A DNA stretch of 64,000 nucleotides from Megaera_A sp965233855 (lineage in GTDB: Bacteria; Pseudomonadota; Alphaproteobacteria; Rickettsiales; Rickettsiaceae), in the NCBI GenBank assembly GCA_965233855.1, contig OZ247586.1:62001-126000 (forward strand), in the 5' to 3' direction. Under the pieces are notes generated by a model. That model was not told the origin of the DNA and did not search any database. It saw only the letters and a program-made list of their open reading frames with translations. Position numbers and translations under genes: made by a program. Shown in pieces: positions 1 through 9,415 of the stretch. Positions within the stretch are counted from its first letter, which is position 1, and each line of letters starts with the position of its first letter.

Positions 1-2
1 AT

Positions 3-1256
3 GGCTGGAGTATTGAGCGCGAAATTGAAATCGCTATGCAAGCACTTCGTTGCCCACCTAAGGATGCGGATGTTACTAAAATTTCTGGTGGTGAAAAGAG
101 AAGGGTAGCACTTTGTAAGTTGCTGTTAGAAAGCCCTGATATGATACTTCTTGATGAACCAACGAATCACCTTGATGCTGAATCTGTATCTTGGCTTGAA
201 ACTTACTTAAAAAATTATAAGGGCACCGTAGTTGCAATTACTCACGATAGATATTTCTTGGATAATGTTGCTGAATGGATTCTAGAAGTTGATCATGGAC
301 GATGTGTTCCTTGGCATTCAAATTATTCTTCTTGGCTTGAGCAAAAACAGAAGAAATTAGCCGGTGAAGAGAAAGAAGAAAGTGATCGTCAGAAACAATT
401 AAAGCATGAGCTTGAGTGGATACAGCAATCGCCAAAAGCTCGTCAATCAAAGAGTAAAGCTAGGATCAATGCGTATCAAGAATTACTTAATAGAAAGCGT
501 GATGTGGGTAATGGAGTTGCTCATATTATTGTTCCAAACGGTCCAAGGCTTGGTGATCTTGTGATTGAGGTGGATAAATTATCAAAGAAATTTACAGATA
601 GAGATTTATTGAAAGATTTTAGTTTTAGAGTTCCTCCTGGAGCTATTGTTGGTATTGTTGGGCCAAATGGCGCTGGTAAATCCACTTTATTTAATATGAT
701 TACTGGTAAAGTTGAGCCAGATTCTGGAACAGTTCTTGTAGGTGATACGGTTAAACTTGGTTATGTTGATCAGTCTCGTGATCATCTTGACGATAATAAA
801 AGTGTCTGGGAAGAAATTTCGGAAGGGTTGGAAGTTTTGGAACTTGGTGATGTATCTGTAAAAAGCCGTGCATATTGTTCTGCTTTTAATTTTAAAGGTG
901 CTCAACAGCAAAAGAAAGTTGGACAGTTATCAGGTGGAGAAAGAAATCGTGTGCATCTAGCGAAGCTTTTGAAAGAAGGAGCAAATGTGATTCTGCTCGA
1001 TGAACCCTCAAATGATTTGGATGTTGATACTCTAAGAGCTCTTGAAGATGCTATCTTGGATTTTGCTGGTTGTGTATTTGTGATAAGTCACGATAGATGG
1101 TTCCTTGATCGTATTGCGACTCATATTATTTCATATGATAAAGATGGAAGTGCGACTTGGTTTGAAGGTAATTATGAGGATTATCATAATTATATGATTA
1201 ATGTCGTTGGTGAGGATACGAAGAATCCAAAATATAAGCATAAGAGATTAGCTTAG
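3..1256 (+). CDS. ettA: EttA-type ABC-F translational ATPase (5' end outside window)
   Basis: The reading frame is open from base 3, so the gene begins left of the window; about 418 C-terminal residues are present of a usual ~555. They contain the end of the first nucleotide-binding domain (signature ISGGEKRR, Walker B ILLDEPTNHLD, H-loop ITHDRYF), the charged linker, and a complete second domain (Walker A GPNGAGKST, signature LSGGERNR, Walker B ILLDEPSNDLD). The tract WILEVDHGRCVPW followed by SSWLEQK is typical of EttA rather than other ABC-F proteins. The family binds the ribosomal E site and gates early elongation according to the ATP/ADP ratio. An IS-A copy lies 52 bp after the stop codon; the gene itself looks intact. 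Confidence 0.93.
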   Translation, partial: GWSIEREIEIAMQALRCPPKDADVTKISGGEKRRVALCKLLLESPDMILLDEPTNHLDAESVSWLETYLKNYKGTVVAITHDRYFLDNVAEWILEVDHGRCVPWHSNYSSWLEQKQKKLAGEEKEESDRQKQLKHELEWIQQSPKARQSKSKARINAYQELLNRKRDVGNGVAHIIVPNGPRLGDLVIEVDKLSKKFTDRDLLKDFSFRVPPGAIVGIVGPNGAGKSTLFNMITGKVEPDSGTVLVGDTVKLGYVDQSRDHLDDNKSVWEEISEGLEVLELGDVSVKSRAYCSAFNFKGAQQQKKVGQLSGGERNRVHLAKLLKEGANVILLDEPSNDLDVDTLRALEDAILDFAGCVFVISHDRWFLDRIATHIISYDKDGSATWFEGNYEDYHNYMINVVGEDTKNPKYKHKRLA

Positions 1257-1308
1257 TTTATAAAAGATAGATGGTTCTTGGATTACAGATTTTCGTCCAG
1301 AATAACAA

Positions 1309-2982
1309 CAGCAATTCCAAATATGACCCATACCCCTGTAGTAAAATTCTTTAATACAAAAAATTGTTCAAAAACGTAGTTAGAATTTGCAGTTTCTTGC
1401 ATTTTACGTGATTTTATAGATCAAATTCATTTAATTCTTAGTTGTCATTCTCTGATTGGTATCAATCGGATATTATCTAACGATTAGCAACAGATGGTTC
1501 TATTGCTGAGAGCCTTCATTTATAGGTGCAAATTATACGGGTGGCTGCTCATAGTCACGCTTCAGAGCTACACATTCCCACAATATCTCCATGGATGAAA
1601 AAAATAACATCTCGGCTGTACTTCTTATCGTTTCCCACATACGCCCTAATCTACTAAAGCACGCTCGCATCTCTTGAAATAGTTTATCTGTTAATTGATG
1701 TATTTGGTGCATAGTAAAGGCCAAGAGGGTTAAATTATAGAAATTATAGCATAGGTGGTTAGAGCCATGGCCGTAGTTATGCTCAATGTTATATCCATGA
1801 TTCTTTAATGTGTTGAAGCATTCATTCTCTATTTTCCAGCGAGCTCTTGCTGCATCTAATATAGTTTTTGCAGTTTTCGTTGTAATTTTTAAATCTGTAA
1901 TCCATTTTCCATAATATTGAGTTTTGTTAGTGCCATCCTTTTGGGGCACTAGCTCCCAAGCTTCTATGTAGTTAGTTCTTGCTTTGGTGCTACTAAATAA
2001 TTCAACCTCATTTACCCACTCGATAACTAGTTTATTATTTCTGATACTTCTCGCCTCAATCTTTGATTTATCAACAGAGACTACGTTCTTTATTAATGTT
2101 TTATGATTAGCCGCTTGTATCTTAAAAATATAATTAGCTTTGTGGCTATGAATTGCCTCAATGACGGGAGTTGTCGCATATAATGCATCTGCATTAATGA
2201 TTATCTCTAATTTGTCATGATCTTTTCTAAATTTATCGAGAAATCGTTTAAAGGCATTGGTTTCGCAGTCTTCTTTCTGATCTCCGTCTTGAGAGCATAT
2301 CTCTTCGGGCATAACGGGAATCACCTGGCGCATGCCAGACTTAACTATTGCACCTTGTACTACCTGATGACAATTATAAGGGTTCTTTGTAGAACCTCTA
2401 ACCAAGCACTTTTGGCAATCGATGTCTTTAGAGCTGAAATACTGTGTACCATCTACGTTAAGTAGATATTTACCAGGAAGAGTTTGATATTGTTCTAGGT
2501 GCTTGCCTCTTTGTAGTCTATTAAACAAGTCTTTGAATATTGGTCGGAACGCGTTCTCAGTATCCACCTCATCTATTACATTCCTTATACCTTGATCGGT
2601 AGGAAGATTTTGTACTGAAAACATACTACGTAGATTGTTGCGCTGTTGCCTTCTTTCCATGGTACGCTGAAATTCCAATAACGAATCAGATTGGAAATAC
2701 ATGCATGCCAAACCCGATAGCATTGTATCTTTTATACTATTGCTGGCATTTGGAGCTCTAGTATCTTGCGCATTTGCAAACTTATCTGCTATCATACCTT
2801 GAATAGCGCTAAAACTCAGGTGTTTTTTGGAATGCATAAACTTATACCAATTATTTACTACTATTGATATAAACTTAGATGATTTTTAGAAAATTAGCTA
2901 TCTTTGTTGTCATTTTCTCTACGAAAAAGCTTTTTTTAAATCCCTATCTTCTAGACAATGTAGGTCATATTTGGAATTGCTG
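1309..2982 (-). mobile_element. IS-A copy 1 (full length, 1,674 bp)
   Basis: The copy is bounded by CAGCAATTCCAAATATGACC on the left and its inverted complement on the right, the same ends and exact length (1,674 bp) as four other copies in the window. It carries one transposase gene on the minus strand. The flanks read ..AACAA / AAGAAC.., so at most a 2-bp AA duplication is possible, which could be chance. With copy 2 (3500-5173, opposite orientation) it brackets the tatB-like gene. It belongs to the sequence subgroup with CAGCAATAG downstream of the transposase. Confidence 0.95.
1533..2837 (-). CDS. IS-A transposase (DDE, IS4-like fold)
   Basis: This is a 434-residue transposase. The likely DDE triad is D129 (NVDGTQYF), D217 (INADALYA) and E337 (RWKIENE), the last with the spacing of the IS4-type R...E...K motif. 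A Cys-rich patch around residues 141-156 (CQKCLVRG, YNCHQ) lies between the first two acidic residues. The start MHSKKHLS is preceded by a leader of about 145 bp to the IS end. I recognise the IS4-like catalytic fold but cannot name the ISfinder family. Residue 45 is Cys here (Arg in the copies at 24060 and 47189). The frame is intact, so the enzyme may be active. Confidence 0.9.
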   Translation of the reverse strand: MHSKKHLSFSAIQGMIADKFANAQDTRAPNASNSIKDTMLSGLACMYFQSDSLLEFQRTMERRQQRNNLRSMFSVQNLPTDQGIRNVIDEVDTENAFRPIFKDLFNRLQRGKHLEQYQTLPGKYLLNVDGTQYFSSKDIDCQKCLVRGSTKNPYNCHQVVQGAIVKSGMRQVIPVMPEEICSQDGDQKEDCETNAFKRFLDKFRKDHDKLEIIINADALYATTPVIEAIHSHKANYIFKIQAANHKTLIKNVVSVDKSKIEARSIRNNKLVIEWVNEVELFSSTKARTNYIEAWELVPQKDGTNKTQYYGKWITDLKITTKTAKTILDAARARWKIENECFNTLKNHGYNIEHNYGHGSNHLCYNFYNLTLLAFTMHQIHQLTDKLFQEMRACFSRLGRMWETIRSTAEMLFFSSMEILWECVALKRDYEQPPV

Positions 2983-3092
2983 AAGAACATCTGGAAACAT
3001 TCCTGAATTCCGAATCTTCACCTGAAATAATAGAGCTTTCACCCTGCAAAATAAAAGTAAAACTTCTCTAAAGAAAATATGTTACTTTCTCA

Positions 3093-3431
3093 CTATTTCT
3101 TTTTAAGCTCAGCATTAATCTTCTGATTCATCACTTTGCGATAATGTTCTTTAACCGAAGCTAGCGAGTATTCCCCATTATACTCGGAGTCCAAATCACC
3201 AATTTTCTCAAGATAAAAATTCATCTGATCCATTTGATTTTCCATATCTTCTGAAAAAACCTTCGAAGACTTATCCTTAATATCTGGATCAAAATGAGAG
3301 AATATTTCTTTTTTAGTATTAGAAACAAACAAACGAAGCTCTTTTAATTTAGCAATAATTTGCGGTATATCTTCAGGTTTTACGACAAGAAGCGCAACAA
3401 CCAATATTACCAATATTTCAAAAAGCGACAT
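3093..3431 (-). CDS. tatB: TatB/TatA-like Sec-independent translocase component
   Basis: This 112-residue protein has the TatA/B layout: a short N-terminus (MSLFEI), one hydrophobic helix at about residues 5-17 (LVILVVALLVV), a KPEDIPQ hinge, an amphipathic helix, then a charged tail. In TatA/B the hinge normally reads GP+ELP; here the Gly is replaced, so the assignment is by architecture. The family forms the twin-arginine export pore and receptor in the inner membrane. No tatC is visible. The gene is isolated between two inverted IS-A copies; bases 2983-3092 downstream and 3432-3499 upstream hold no gene I can support. A generic single-pass membrane protein is the alternative. Confidence 0.65.
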   Translation of the reverse strand: MSLFEILVILVVALLVVKPEDIPQIIAKLKELRLFVSNTKKEIFSHFDPDIKDKSSKVFSEDMENQMDQMNFYLEKIGDLDSEYNGEYSLASVKEHYRKVMNQKINAELKKK

Positions 3432-3499
3432 ATGACCTTTTTAGCTTATATATTATTAAAACTATCAGCTATTCACAAGTAAAAACATCATCATTCATA

Positions 3500-5173
3500 C
3501 AGCAATTCCAAATATGACCTACATTGTCTAGAAGATAGGGATTTAAAAAAAGCTTTTTCGTAGAGAAAATGACAACAAAGATAGCTAATTTTCTAAAAAT
3601 CATCTAAGTTTATATCAATAGTAGTAAATAATTGGTATAAGTTTATGCATTCCAAAAAACACCTGAGTTTTAGCGCTATTCAAGGTATGATAGCAGATAA
3701 GTTTGCAAATGCGCAAGATACTAGAGCTCCAAATGCCAGCAATAGTATAAAAGATACAATGCTATCGGGTTTGGCATGCATGTATTTCCAATCTGATTCG
3801 TTATTGGAATTTCAGCGTACCATGGAAAGAAGGCAACAGCGCAACAATCTACGTAGTATGTTTTCAGTACAAAATCTTCCTACCGATCAAGGTATAAGGA
3901 ATGTAATAGATGAGGTGGATACTGAGAACGCGTTCCGACCAATATTCAAAGACTTGTTTAATAGACTACAAAGAGGCAAGCACCTAGAACAATATCAAAC
4001 TCTTCCTGGTAAATATCTACTTAACGTAGATGGTACACAGTATTTCAGCTCTAAAGACATCGATTGCCAAAAGTGCTTGGTTAGAGGTTCTACAAAGAAC
4101 CCTTATAATTGTCATCAGGTAGTACAAGGTGCAATAGTTAAGTCTGGCATGCGCCAGGTGATTCCCGTTATGCCCGAAGAGATATGCTCTCAAGACGGAG
4201 ATCAGAAAGAAGACTGCGAAACCAATGCCTTTAAACGATTTCTCGATAAATTTAGAAAAGATCATGACAAATTAGAGATAATCATTAATGCAGATGCATT
4301 ATATGCGACAACTCCCGTCATTGAGGCAATTCATAGCCACAAAGCTAATTATATTTTTAAGATACAAGCGGCTAATCATAAAACATTAATAAAGAACGTA
4401 GTCTCTGTTGATAAATCAAAGATTGAGGCGAGAAGTATCAGAAATAATAAACTAGTTATCGAGTGGGTAAATGAGGTTGAATTATTTAGTAGCACCAAAG
4501 CAAGAACTAACTACATAGAAGCTTGGGAGCTAGTGCCCCAAAAGGATGGCACTAACAAAACTCAATATTATGGAAAATGGATTACAGATTTAAAAATTAC
4601 AACGAAAACTGCAAAAACTATATTAGATGCAGCAAGAGCTCGCTGGAAAATAGAGAATGAATGCTTCAACACATTAAAGAATCATGGATATAACATTGAG
4701 CATAACTACGGCCATGGCTCTAACCACCTATGCTATAATTTCTATAATTTAACCCTCTTGGCCTTTACTATGCACCAAATACATCAATTAACAGATAAAC
4801 TATTTCAAGAGATGCGAGCGTGCTTTAGTAGATTAGGGCGTATGTGGGAAACGATAAGAAGTACAGCCGAGATGTTATTTTTTTCATCCATGGAGATATT
4901 GTGGGAATGTGTAGCTCTGAAGCGTGACTATGAGCAGCCACCCGTATAATTTGCACCTATAAATGAAGGCTCTCAGCAATAGAACCATCTGTTGCTAATC
5001 GTTAGATAATATCCGATTGATACCAATCAGAGAATGACAACTAAGAATTAAATGAATTTGATCTATAAAATCACGTAAAATGCAAGAAACTGCAAATTCT
5101 AACTACGTTTTTGAACAATTTTTTGTATTAAAGAATTTTACTACAGGGGTATGGGTCATATTTGGAATTGCTG
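3500..5173 (+). mobile_element. IS-A copy 2 (full length, 1,674 bp)
   Basis: Both inverted ends are intact. Orientation is opposite to copy 1, so the two form a 1.67-kb inverted repeat around 517 bp carrying the tatB-like gene. The right end is joined directly to the interior of an IS-B transposase gene at 5174, and the missing part of that IS-B is not on the left side. The flanks (CATA / ATGT) show no duplication. This fits insertion into IS-B followed by deletion or recombination. Confidence 0.95.
3645..4949 (+). CDS. IS-A transposase
   Basis: The 434-residue protein has the same translation as the copy at 1533-2837, including Cys45 and the D129/D217/E337 triad. The frame is intact from MHSKKHLS to the terminal QPPV. 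It differs from that copy only by orientation, so these two elements are recent duplicates. Its 5' end faces the tatB-like gene and its 3' end faces the truncated IS-B. Confidence 0.9.
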   Translation: MHSKKHLSFSAIQGMIADKFANAQDTRAPNASNSIKDTMLSGLACMYFQSDSLLEFQRTMERRQQRNNLRSMFSVQNLPTDQGIRNVIDEVDTENAFRPIFKDLFNRLQRGKHLEQYQTLPGKYLLNVDGTQYFSSKDIDCQKCLVRGSTKNPYNCHQVVQGAIVKSGMRQVIPVMPEEICSQDGDQKEDCETNAFKRFLDKFRKDHDKLEIIINADALYATTPVIEAIHSHKANYIFKIQAANHKTLIKNVVSVDKSKIEARSIRNNKLVIEWVNEVELFSSTKARTNYIEAWELVPQKDGTNKTQYYGKWITDLKITTKTAKTILDAARARWKIENECFNTLKNHGYNIEHNYGHGSNHLCYNFYNLTLLAFTMHQIHQLTDKLFQEMRACFSRLGRMWETIRSTAEMLFFSSMEILWECVALKRDYEQPPV

Positions 5174-6192
5174 ATGTTATATCCATGATTTTTTAAACTA
5201 TTGAAGCACTCATTTTCTATTTTCCAACGTGCTCTTGCAGCATCTAAAATAATTTTTGCATTCTTATTTGTGATTTCTAAGTCAGTTATCCATTTGCCAA
5301 AATACTGCACTTTTTTTGTGCCGTTTTTCTGAGGAACTAGCTCCCATGCAGCTATATAATTTGTTCTTTGTTTGGTGCCACTAAAGAGTTCAATATCATT
5401 AACCCACTCTATGACAAGTTCATTATTTCTTCGGCTAGTGGTATAAACTTTAGATTTATCTATAGAGGTTAGATTATTCATCAATGTCTTATGTTGTTTG
5501 GGTTTTGCACGAAAAATGTAGTTTGCATTATGGGAATGTATCTTCTCAATTACTGGTGTTGTTGCATATAATCCATCGGCATTGATAATAATGCCTAACT
5601 TATCGTGATCCTTTCTAAACTTATCTATAAATCTATAAAAAGCATTTACTTCACTATCTTCTTTTTTTGCTCCATCTTGTATGCAAATATCTTCTGGCAT
5701 CACTGGTATGACCTGACGTAAGCCGTCTTTAACAATTGCCGCTTGTAATGCTTGATGGCAGTGATATGAGTTTTTGACAGTACCACGTGTTAAGCATTTT
5801 TTACAACTAATTTCCTTAGAGCTAAAATATTGCGTACCATCTACATTCAATAAATACTTCCCTGGTAATGTTTGATATTGTTCAAGGTGTTTGCCTCTTT
5901 GTAATTTATTAAATAATTCTTTAAATATTGGTCTAAATGCTACTTCTGGATTTACAGAATCTATAATATTACGCATTCCATTGTCTGTAGGAAGATCATT
6001 AACATTAAACATGCTTTTGAGGTTATTTTTTTGGTGATGATTCTGCATTTTGCGTTGAAATTATAATAACGATTGGGATTGAAAATACATGCAAGCAAGA
6101 CCTGATAGCATCACATCCTTTATCTTATGAGTACTGTTTGGCGCTCTATTGTCTGAAATTAATCCAAATTTGTTAGAAATTGACTCTAACAA
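5174..6192 (-). pseudogene. IS-B transposase, truncated and with a nonsense codon
   Basis: This is homologous to the intact IS-B transposase at 30149-31420. The coding direction is minus. The codon for Glu in SLLEFQRK is TAA at about 6061-6063, which leaves a 5' stub and a longer downstream frame beginning at MQNHHQ (6048). The gene is then cut at 5174 by the IS-A junction, just after the HGYNI motif. The same nonsense change occurs in the full IS-B copy at 57908-59584, so it was inherited by copying rather than arising twice. Confidence 0.88.
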
Positions 6193-6369
6193 TGCACTTA
6201 CACTTAGGTGTTTTTTAGAATGAATACGACTGTACCAATCTTTATTAAATATACTGGTATTATTCTAAAGATTTATATGCATTTTACTATTTTTTTCTTT
6301 TTGCTCTACGAAATACGTTTTTTCAATGCGTTATGATGCAACGGTTCTAGCTCATATTTCGAATCGCTG
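5174..6369 (-). mobile_element. IS-B fragment (transposase 5' end retained, 3' end lost)
   Basis: The right boundary is a complete IS-B terminus (..CATATTTCGAATCGCTG). The left boundary is the junction with IS-A copy 2. About 480 bp of the 1,677-bp element are missing, including the 3' end of the transposase and the far terminus. The right flank holds the tail of a disrupted membrane-protein gene, so the original insertion cut that gene. Confidence 0.9.
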
Positions 6370-6539
6370 CTTTGGCATATACCATTGGTGGATTAATGAT
6401 TTTATTATGCGTGTGTTTAGTCTTTGCAAGCTTGAAAGATTCTACTTTGATAGTGGTAGCAATAATGATTTCTGGTATTGTATGTGGTACTATTTACGGA
6501 ATTTTAGATAAGAAAGTCCAGTTTATTTTTAAGCAATGA
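6370..6539 (+). pseudogene. 3' fragment of a membrane-protein gene cut by IS-B
   Basis: Directly after the IS-B end a frame runs about 55 codons to TGA at 6537. It begins near LAYTIGGLMILLCVC and ends KKVQFIFKQ. Two hydrophobic stretches (about 14-18 residues each) and a basic tail look like the last membrane segments of a multi-pass transporter. I cannot identify the family. It has no start of its own and its 5' part is not on the other side of the IS-A/IS-B block, so it is a remnant. Confidence 0.55.
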
Positions 6540-6599
6540 GTTCAGCTTAAACTAAAACCAACATTAAAAATCAATAATGCTCTGTTAATTTGACTGCAC

Positions 6600-7526
6600 T
6601 TATTTTTTCTTCAATGGATGAAATTGATCGAGTGTTTTTTTCAAATGATCAGTTTGTACATGGGTATATATCTGCGTCGTGCTAATATCAGAATGCCCAA
6701 GTAATTCTTGAATAACTCTTAGGTCTGCACCTCCTGCAAGTAAATGGCTTGCAAAGCTATGCCTTATTACGTGCGGTGAAATAATATCTGGATCTAATCC
6801 ACTATTTAATGAGGCTTTTTTTAATTGAAGTGCAAAATTTTGTCTTGTCATATGCTTTTCTTTTGATGAACTTGCAAAGAAATATTCTTTAGCATTAGAT
6901 GATTTTCCCTTACAAAATAATTCTCTGATTTTCAGATATTCTATGAGTGTTTGTTTTGCGCCATCATTAATTACTACAATTCTTTCCTTTCCTCCCTTAC
7001 CTTTTACTGAAAAAGTTTTTCTTATATCTAAAGAATTGAAGCCACTTGCTATAGTAACAAGTTTTAGAGAAACAAGTTCAGTAACACGCAGTCCGCTAGC
7101 GTAGATAAGATGAATCATTGCGCTTAGGCGTATACCTTCAGGTGATTTGTCTTGATTGCAGTATTCTAGAAGCGTTTTGATATTCTCTATTGATAAAACT
7201 TCTGGAAGTTTACTAGAATATTTTGGTAAATCTACAATTAAGCAAGGGTTGTAGTTTGTGTATCCTTCGCTTATAAGAAAATTATAATAGCTTTTTAGTG
7301 TTGATATTTTACGGTTAATTGATCTTGCGGCAATACTATTATCAGATAGATTTTTTATATAGGAATCAATGTTATCTGATAAGATTTTTAATTCTGATAA
7401 TTTGTTTTTATTTAGAAATTCACGAAAATCTAATAGATCCCTTTTGTAGCTTAATACAGAATTTTTAGTAATTCCACGTTCTGCAACGGTCATTTCTAGA
7501 AATTGTTCTATATACTGCATAGGCAA
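6600..7526 (-). CDS. xerD: Tyrosine recombinase XerD
   Basis: The protein has 308 residues, normal for XerC/XerD. An N-terminal SAM-like DNA-binding domain spans about 1-95 and the catalytic domain about 105-300. Catalytic residues are visible: R147 (SGLRVTE), K177 (GKGGKER), H252 and R255 (HVIRHSFA), H278 (LLGHSD) and the nucleophile Y287 (TTQIYTH). The N-terminus (QFLEMTVAERGITKNS) and the ending FHPLKKK favour XerD over XerC. XerD with XerC resolves chromosome dimers at dif. Either Met1 or Met3 could be the start. tRNA-Cys lies just upstream on the same strand. Confidence 0.9.
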   Translation of the reverse strand: MPMQYIEQFLEMTVAERGITKNSVLSYKRDLLDFREFLNKNKLSELKILSDNIDSYIKNLSDNSIAARSINRKISTLKSYYNFLISEGYTNYNPCLIVDLPKYSSKLPEVLSIENIKTLLEYCNQDKSPEGIRLSAMIHLIYASGLRVTELVSLKLVTIASGFNSLDIRKTFSVKGKGGKERIVVINDGAKQTLIEYLKIRELFCKGKSSNAKEYFFASSSKEKHMTRQNFALQLKKASLNSGLDPDIISPHVIRHSFASHLLAGGADLRVIQELLGHSDISTTQIYTHVQTDHLKKTLDQFHPLKKK

Positions 7527-7546
7527 TGTTCCTATTTAAGAAACGT

Positions 7547-7621
7547 TGGAGGCCAGAGCCGGAATCGAACCGGCGAATAGAGGATTTGCAATCCCCGGCA
7601 TTACCACTTTGCTACCTGGCC
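7547..7621 (-). tRNA. tRNA-Cys (GCA)
   Basis: On the minus strand the 75-nt cloverleaf runs from GGCCAGG to CTGGCCTCCA, with CCA encoded. The acceptor stem pairs GGCCAGG with TCTGGCC (one G-U), the anticodon loop is TTGCAAA giving anticodon GCA, the T-loop is GGTTCGATTCC, and the discriminator base is U, the usual cysteine identity base. Confidence 0.96.
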
Positions 7622-7717
7622 TATATCGCTATTGTTTTAAACAAATTCCACTAAAATTGCAAGTAAGAAAGTATTTAGGTCATATTTAAAGTCATTCTAG
7701 ATTAATGTGATAGATGT

Positions 7718-9343
7718 TTATTTTTTATTAGCTATTACCCAGTTACTATTTAAATAATCATCTGAATACCTACTTAAATAATCCTGATAATTACCTTTAA
7801 AATCAATTACTTTTTTTGCGCTCAAGGAGATTACTCTTGTGGCTATTGCAGTGGCAAAATCTCTATCATGCGTCACTAATATTACTGTTCCGGGATAATC
7901 TACTAATGCATCTTTTAATGCATATCTAGATTCAATATCAAGGTGATTTGTAGGTTCATCGAGTACTAGTATATTTCCTTTTTCAAGAATGATTTTAGCA
8001 AGCAGCAACCTTGCACCTTCCCCACCACTTAGATGTAGAATATTTTTAGCGACATCATCTTGACTAAATAACATTTGTCCTAGAACTGTTCTTATTCCAG
8101 CAGTAAGTTCAGTTTGTGCGCAAGATGTGAGCCATTCAAGCACACTCATGCTTTCATTGAGTAATTCATGATGATCTTGTGCGAAATATGAAATTTGTGA
8201 TTCGTAACCCCATTCGTGAGTACCTATATCTGCTTTGATTTTATCGAGAATGATTTTTAATAATGTTGATTTACCAATTCCGTTAGCGCCAATAATTACA
8301 ACTTTTTCACCACGATGTACGTCGAAATTTACATTATTCAATATTTTTTTGTCTTCATAACTCTTTGATATATTCTCAACTTTTAAAACATTTTTCCCAG
8401 ATGGGCGTTTTTGCTTAAAGCTAAAGGATGGAGAAATACGCGAACTTTTTTGGATATCAGGTAATTCAATTCTGTCCATTTGCTTTTCACGTGACGAAGC
8501 TTGTCTTGATCTTGTCCCTGCGCTAAATTTGTCGACAAAGGCTTGCATTTTAGCTAATTTCTTTTCTAGGTAATTTACTTCATGCATTTTGTGTTCAATC
8601 ACTTGCTGTTTTTGAAAAACAAACTTGTCATAATTCCCTGTGTATGAGTTTATTTCGCCGTAATCAATATCAAGTATATGAGTTGAGATATTATTTAAAA
8701 ACATTACATCATGTGAAATGAAAAGTAAGGCACCTCTAAATTTTTCTTTAAGATAATTTTCTAGCCAATAGATTGATATAATATCAAGGTGATTTGTTGG
8801 TTCATCTAATAGTAATACATCAGGGTTGTTAAATAAGCTTTGTGCAAGCAAAACTCTTAATTTATATCCACCTGATAGTCTTGATAAGGGCTGGTGATGC
8901 ATTTCTTCTTTGATACCTAAACCAACAAGTAGTTCAGCTGCGAATATTTCTGCAACATAACCATCATTATCGTATATGGTTTGTTCTAGTTCTCCAATTC
9001 TATAGCCACTTTTTTCATCTAGTTCTTCAAGCTTTAGGAGTTCTTCTTTTTCTTGTAGAGCTGCCCATAATTCTTTGTTGCCAGCAATGACAGTATTGAT
9101 TATTAAGGTGTTTTCATATTTAAATTGATCTTGACTTAAGCAACCAATACGGGCATTTCTAACAGCTATTACTTCGCCATTACTTGGATCTTCTTCTTTC
9201 ATAATTAATTTGAAAAAAGTAGATTTACCAGCGCCATTCGCTCCAACTAATCCATATCTATGATTTGCATTTAAATTGAGACTTACATCAGTGAATAGAA
9301 GCTTTGGGCCAAATTGCATGGCTAGGTTGCTTATCTTGATCAT
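7718..9343 (-). CDS. ABC-F family ATPase, YbiT-like
   Basis: A 541-residue protein with two ABC domains: Walker A GANGAGKST near residue 35 and GANGIGKST near 355; signatures LSGGYKLR and LSGGEGAR; both Walker B motifs end LLDEPTNHLD or VLDEPTNHLD. The linker carries FSAGTRSRQASSREKQ, matching the YbiT group (FSANASKSRQATSRARQ in E. coli). ABC-F proteins of this kind act on ribosomes, not in transport. There are no membrane segments. It is distinct from the ettA homologue at the start of the window. It appears to be a single-gene unit. Confidence 0.88.
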   Translation of the reverse strand: MIKISNLAMQFGPKLLFTDVSLNLNANHRYGLVGANGAGKSTFFKLIMKEEDPSNGEVIAVRNARIGCLSQDQFKYENTLIINTVIAGNKELWAALQEKEELLKLEELDEKSGYRIGELEQTIYDNDGYVAEIFAAELLVGLGIKEEMHHQPLSRLSGGYKLRVLLAQSLFNNPDVLLLDEPTNHLDIISIYWLENYLKEKFRGALLFISHDVMFLNNISTHILDIDYGEINSYTGNYDKFVFQKQQVIEHKMHEVNYLEKKLAKMQAFVDKFSAGTRSRQASSREKQMDRIELPDIQKSSRISPSFSFKQKRPSGKNVLKVENISKSYEDKKILNNVNFDVHRGEKVVIIGANGIGKSTLLKIILDKIKADIGTHEWGYESQISYFAQDHHELLNESMSVLEWLTSCAQTELTAGIRTVLGQMLFSQDDVAKNILHLSGGEGARLLLAKIILEKGNILVLDEPTNHLDIESRYALKDALVDYPGTVILVTHDRDFATAIATRVISLSAKKVIDFKGNYQDYLSRYSDDYLNSNWVIANKK

Positions 9344-9415
9344 AGGGTTTATAATTATTAATTAGCCCTTTAAAATACACAATGTTTGAAAATTATGTAT
9401 AGTTTTTTACATTAT

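Noticed and set aside
2217..2465. 82-codon frame opposite the IS-A transposase, repeated in every copy
   Set aside because: It overlaps the transposase on the other strand, moves only with the IS, and has no ribosome site or protein-like features beyond a hydrophobic start.
2983..3092. Start of another gene downstream of tatB (GTG frame ending at IS-A)
   Set aside because: About 20 open codons before the IS-A junction, with no recognisable motif; too short to support.
6326..6511. 61-codon plus-strand frame from inside the IS-B end
   Set aside because: It starts within the IS terminus and is in a different frame from the membrane-protein tail that fits better.
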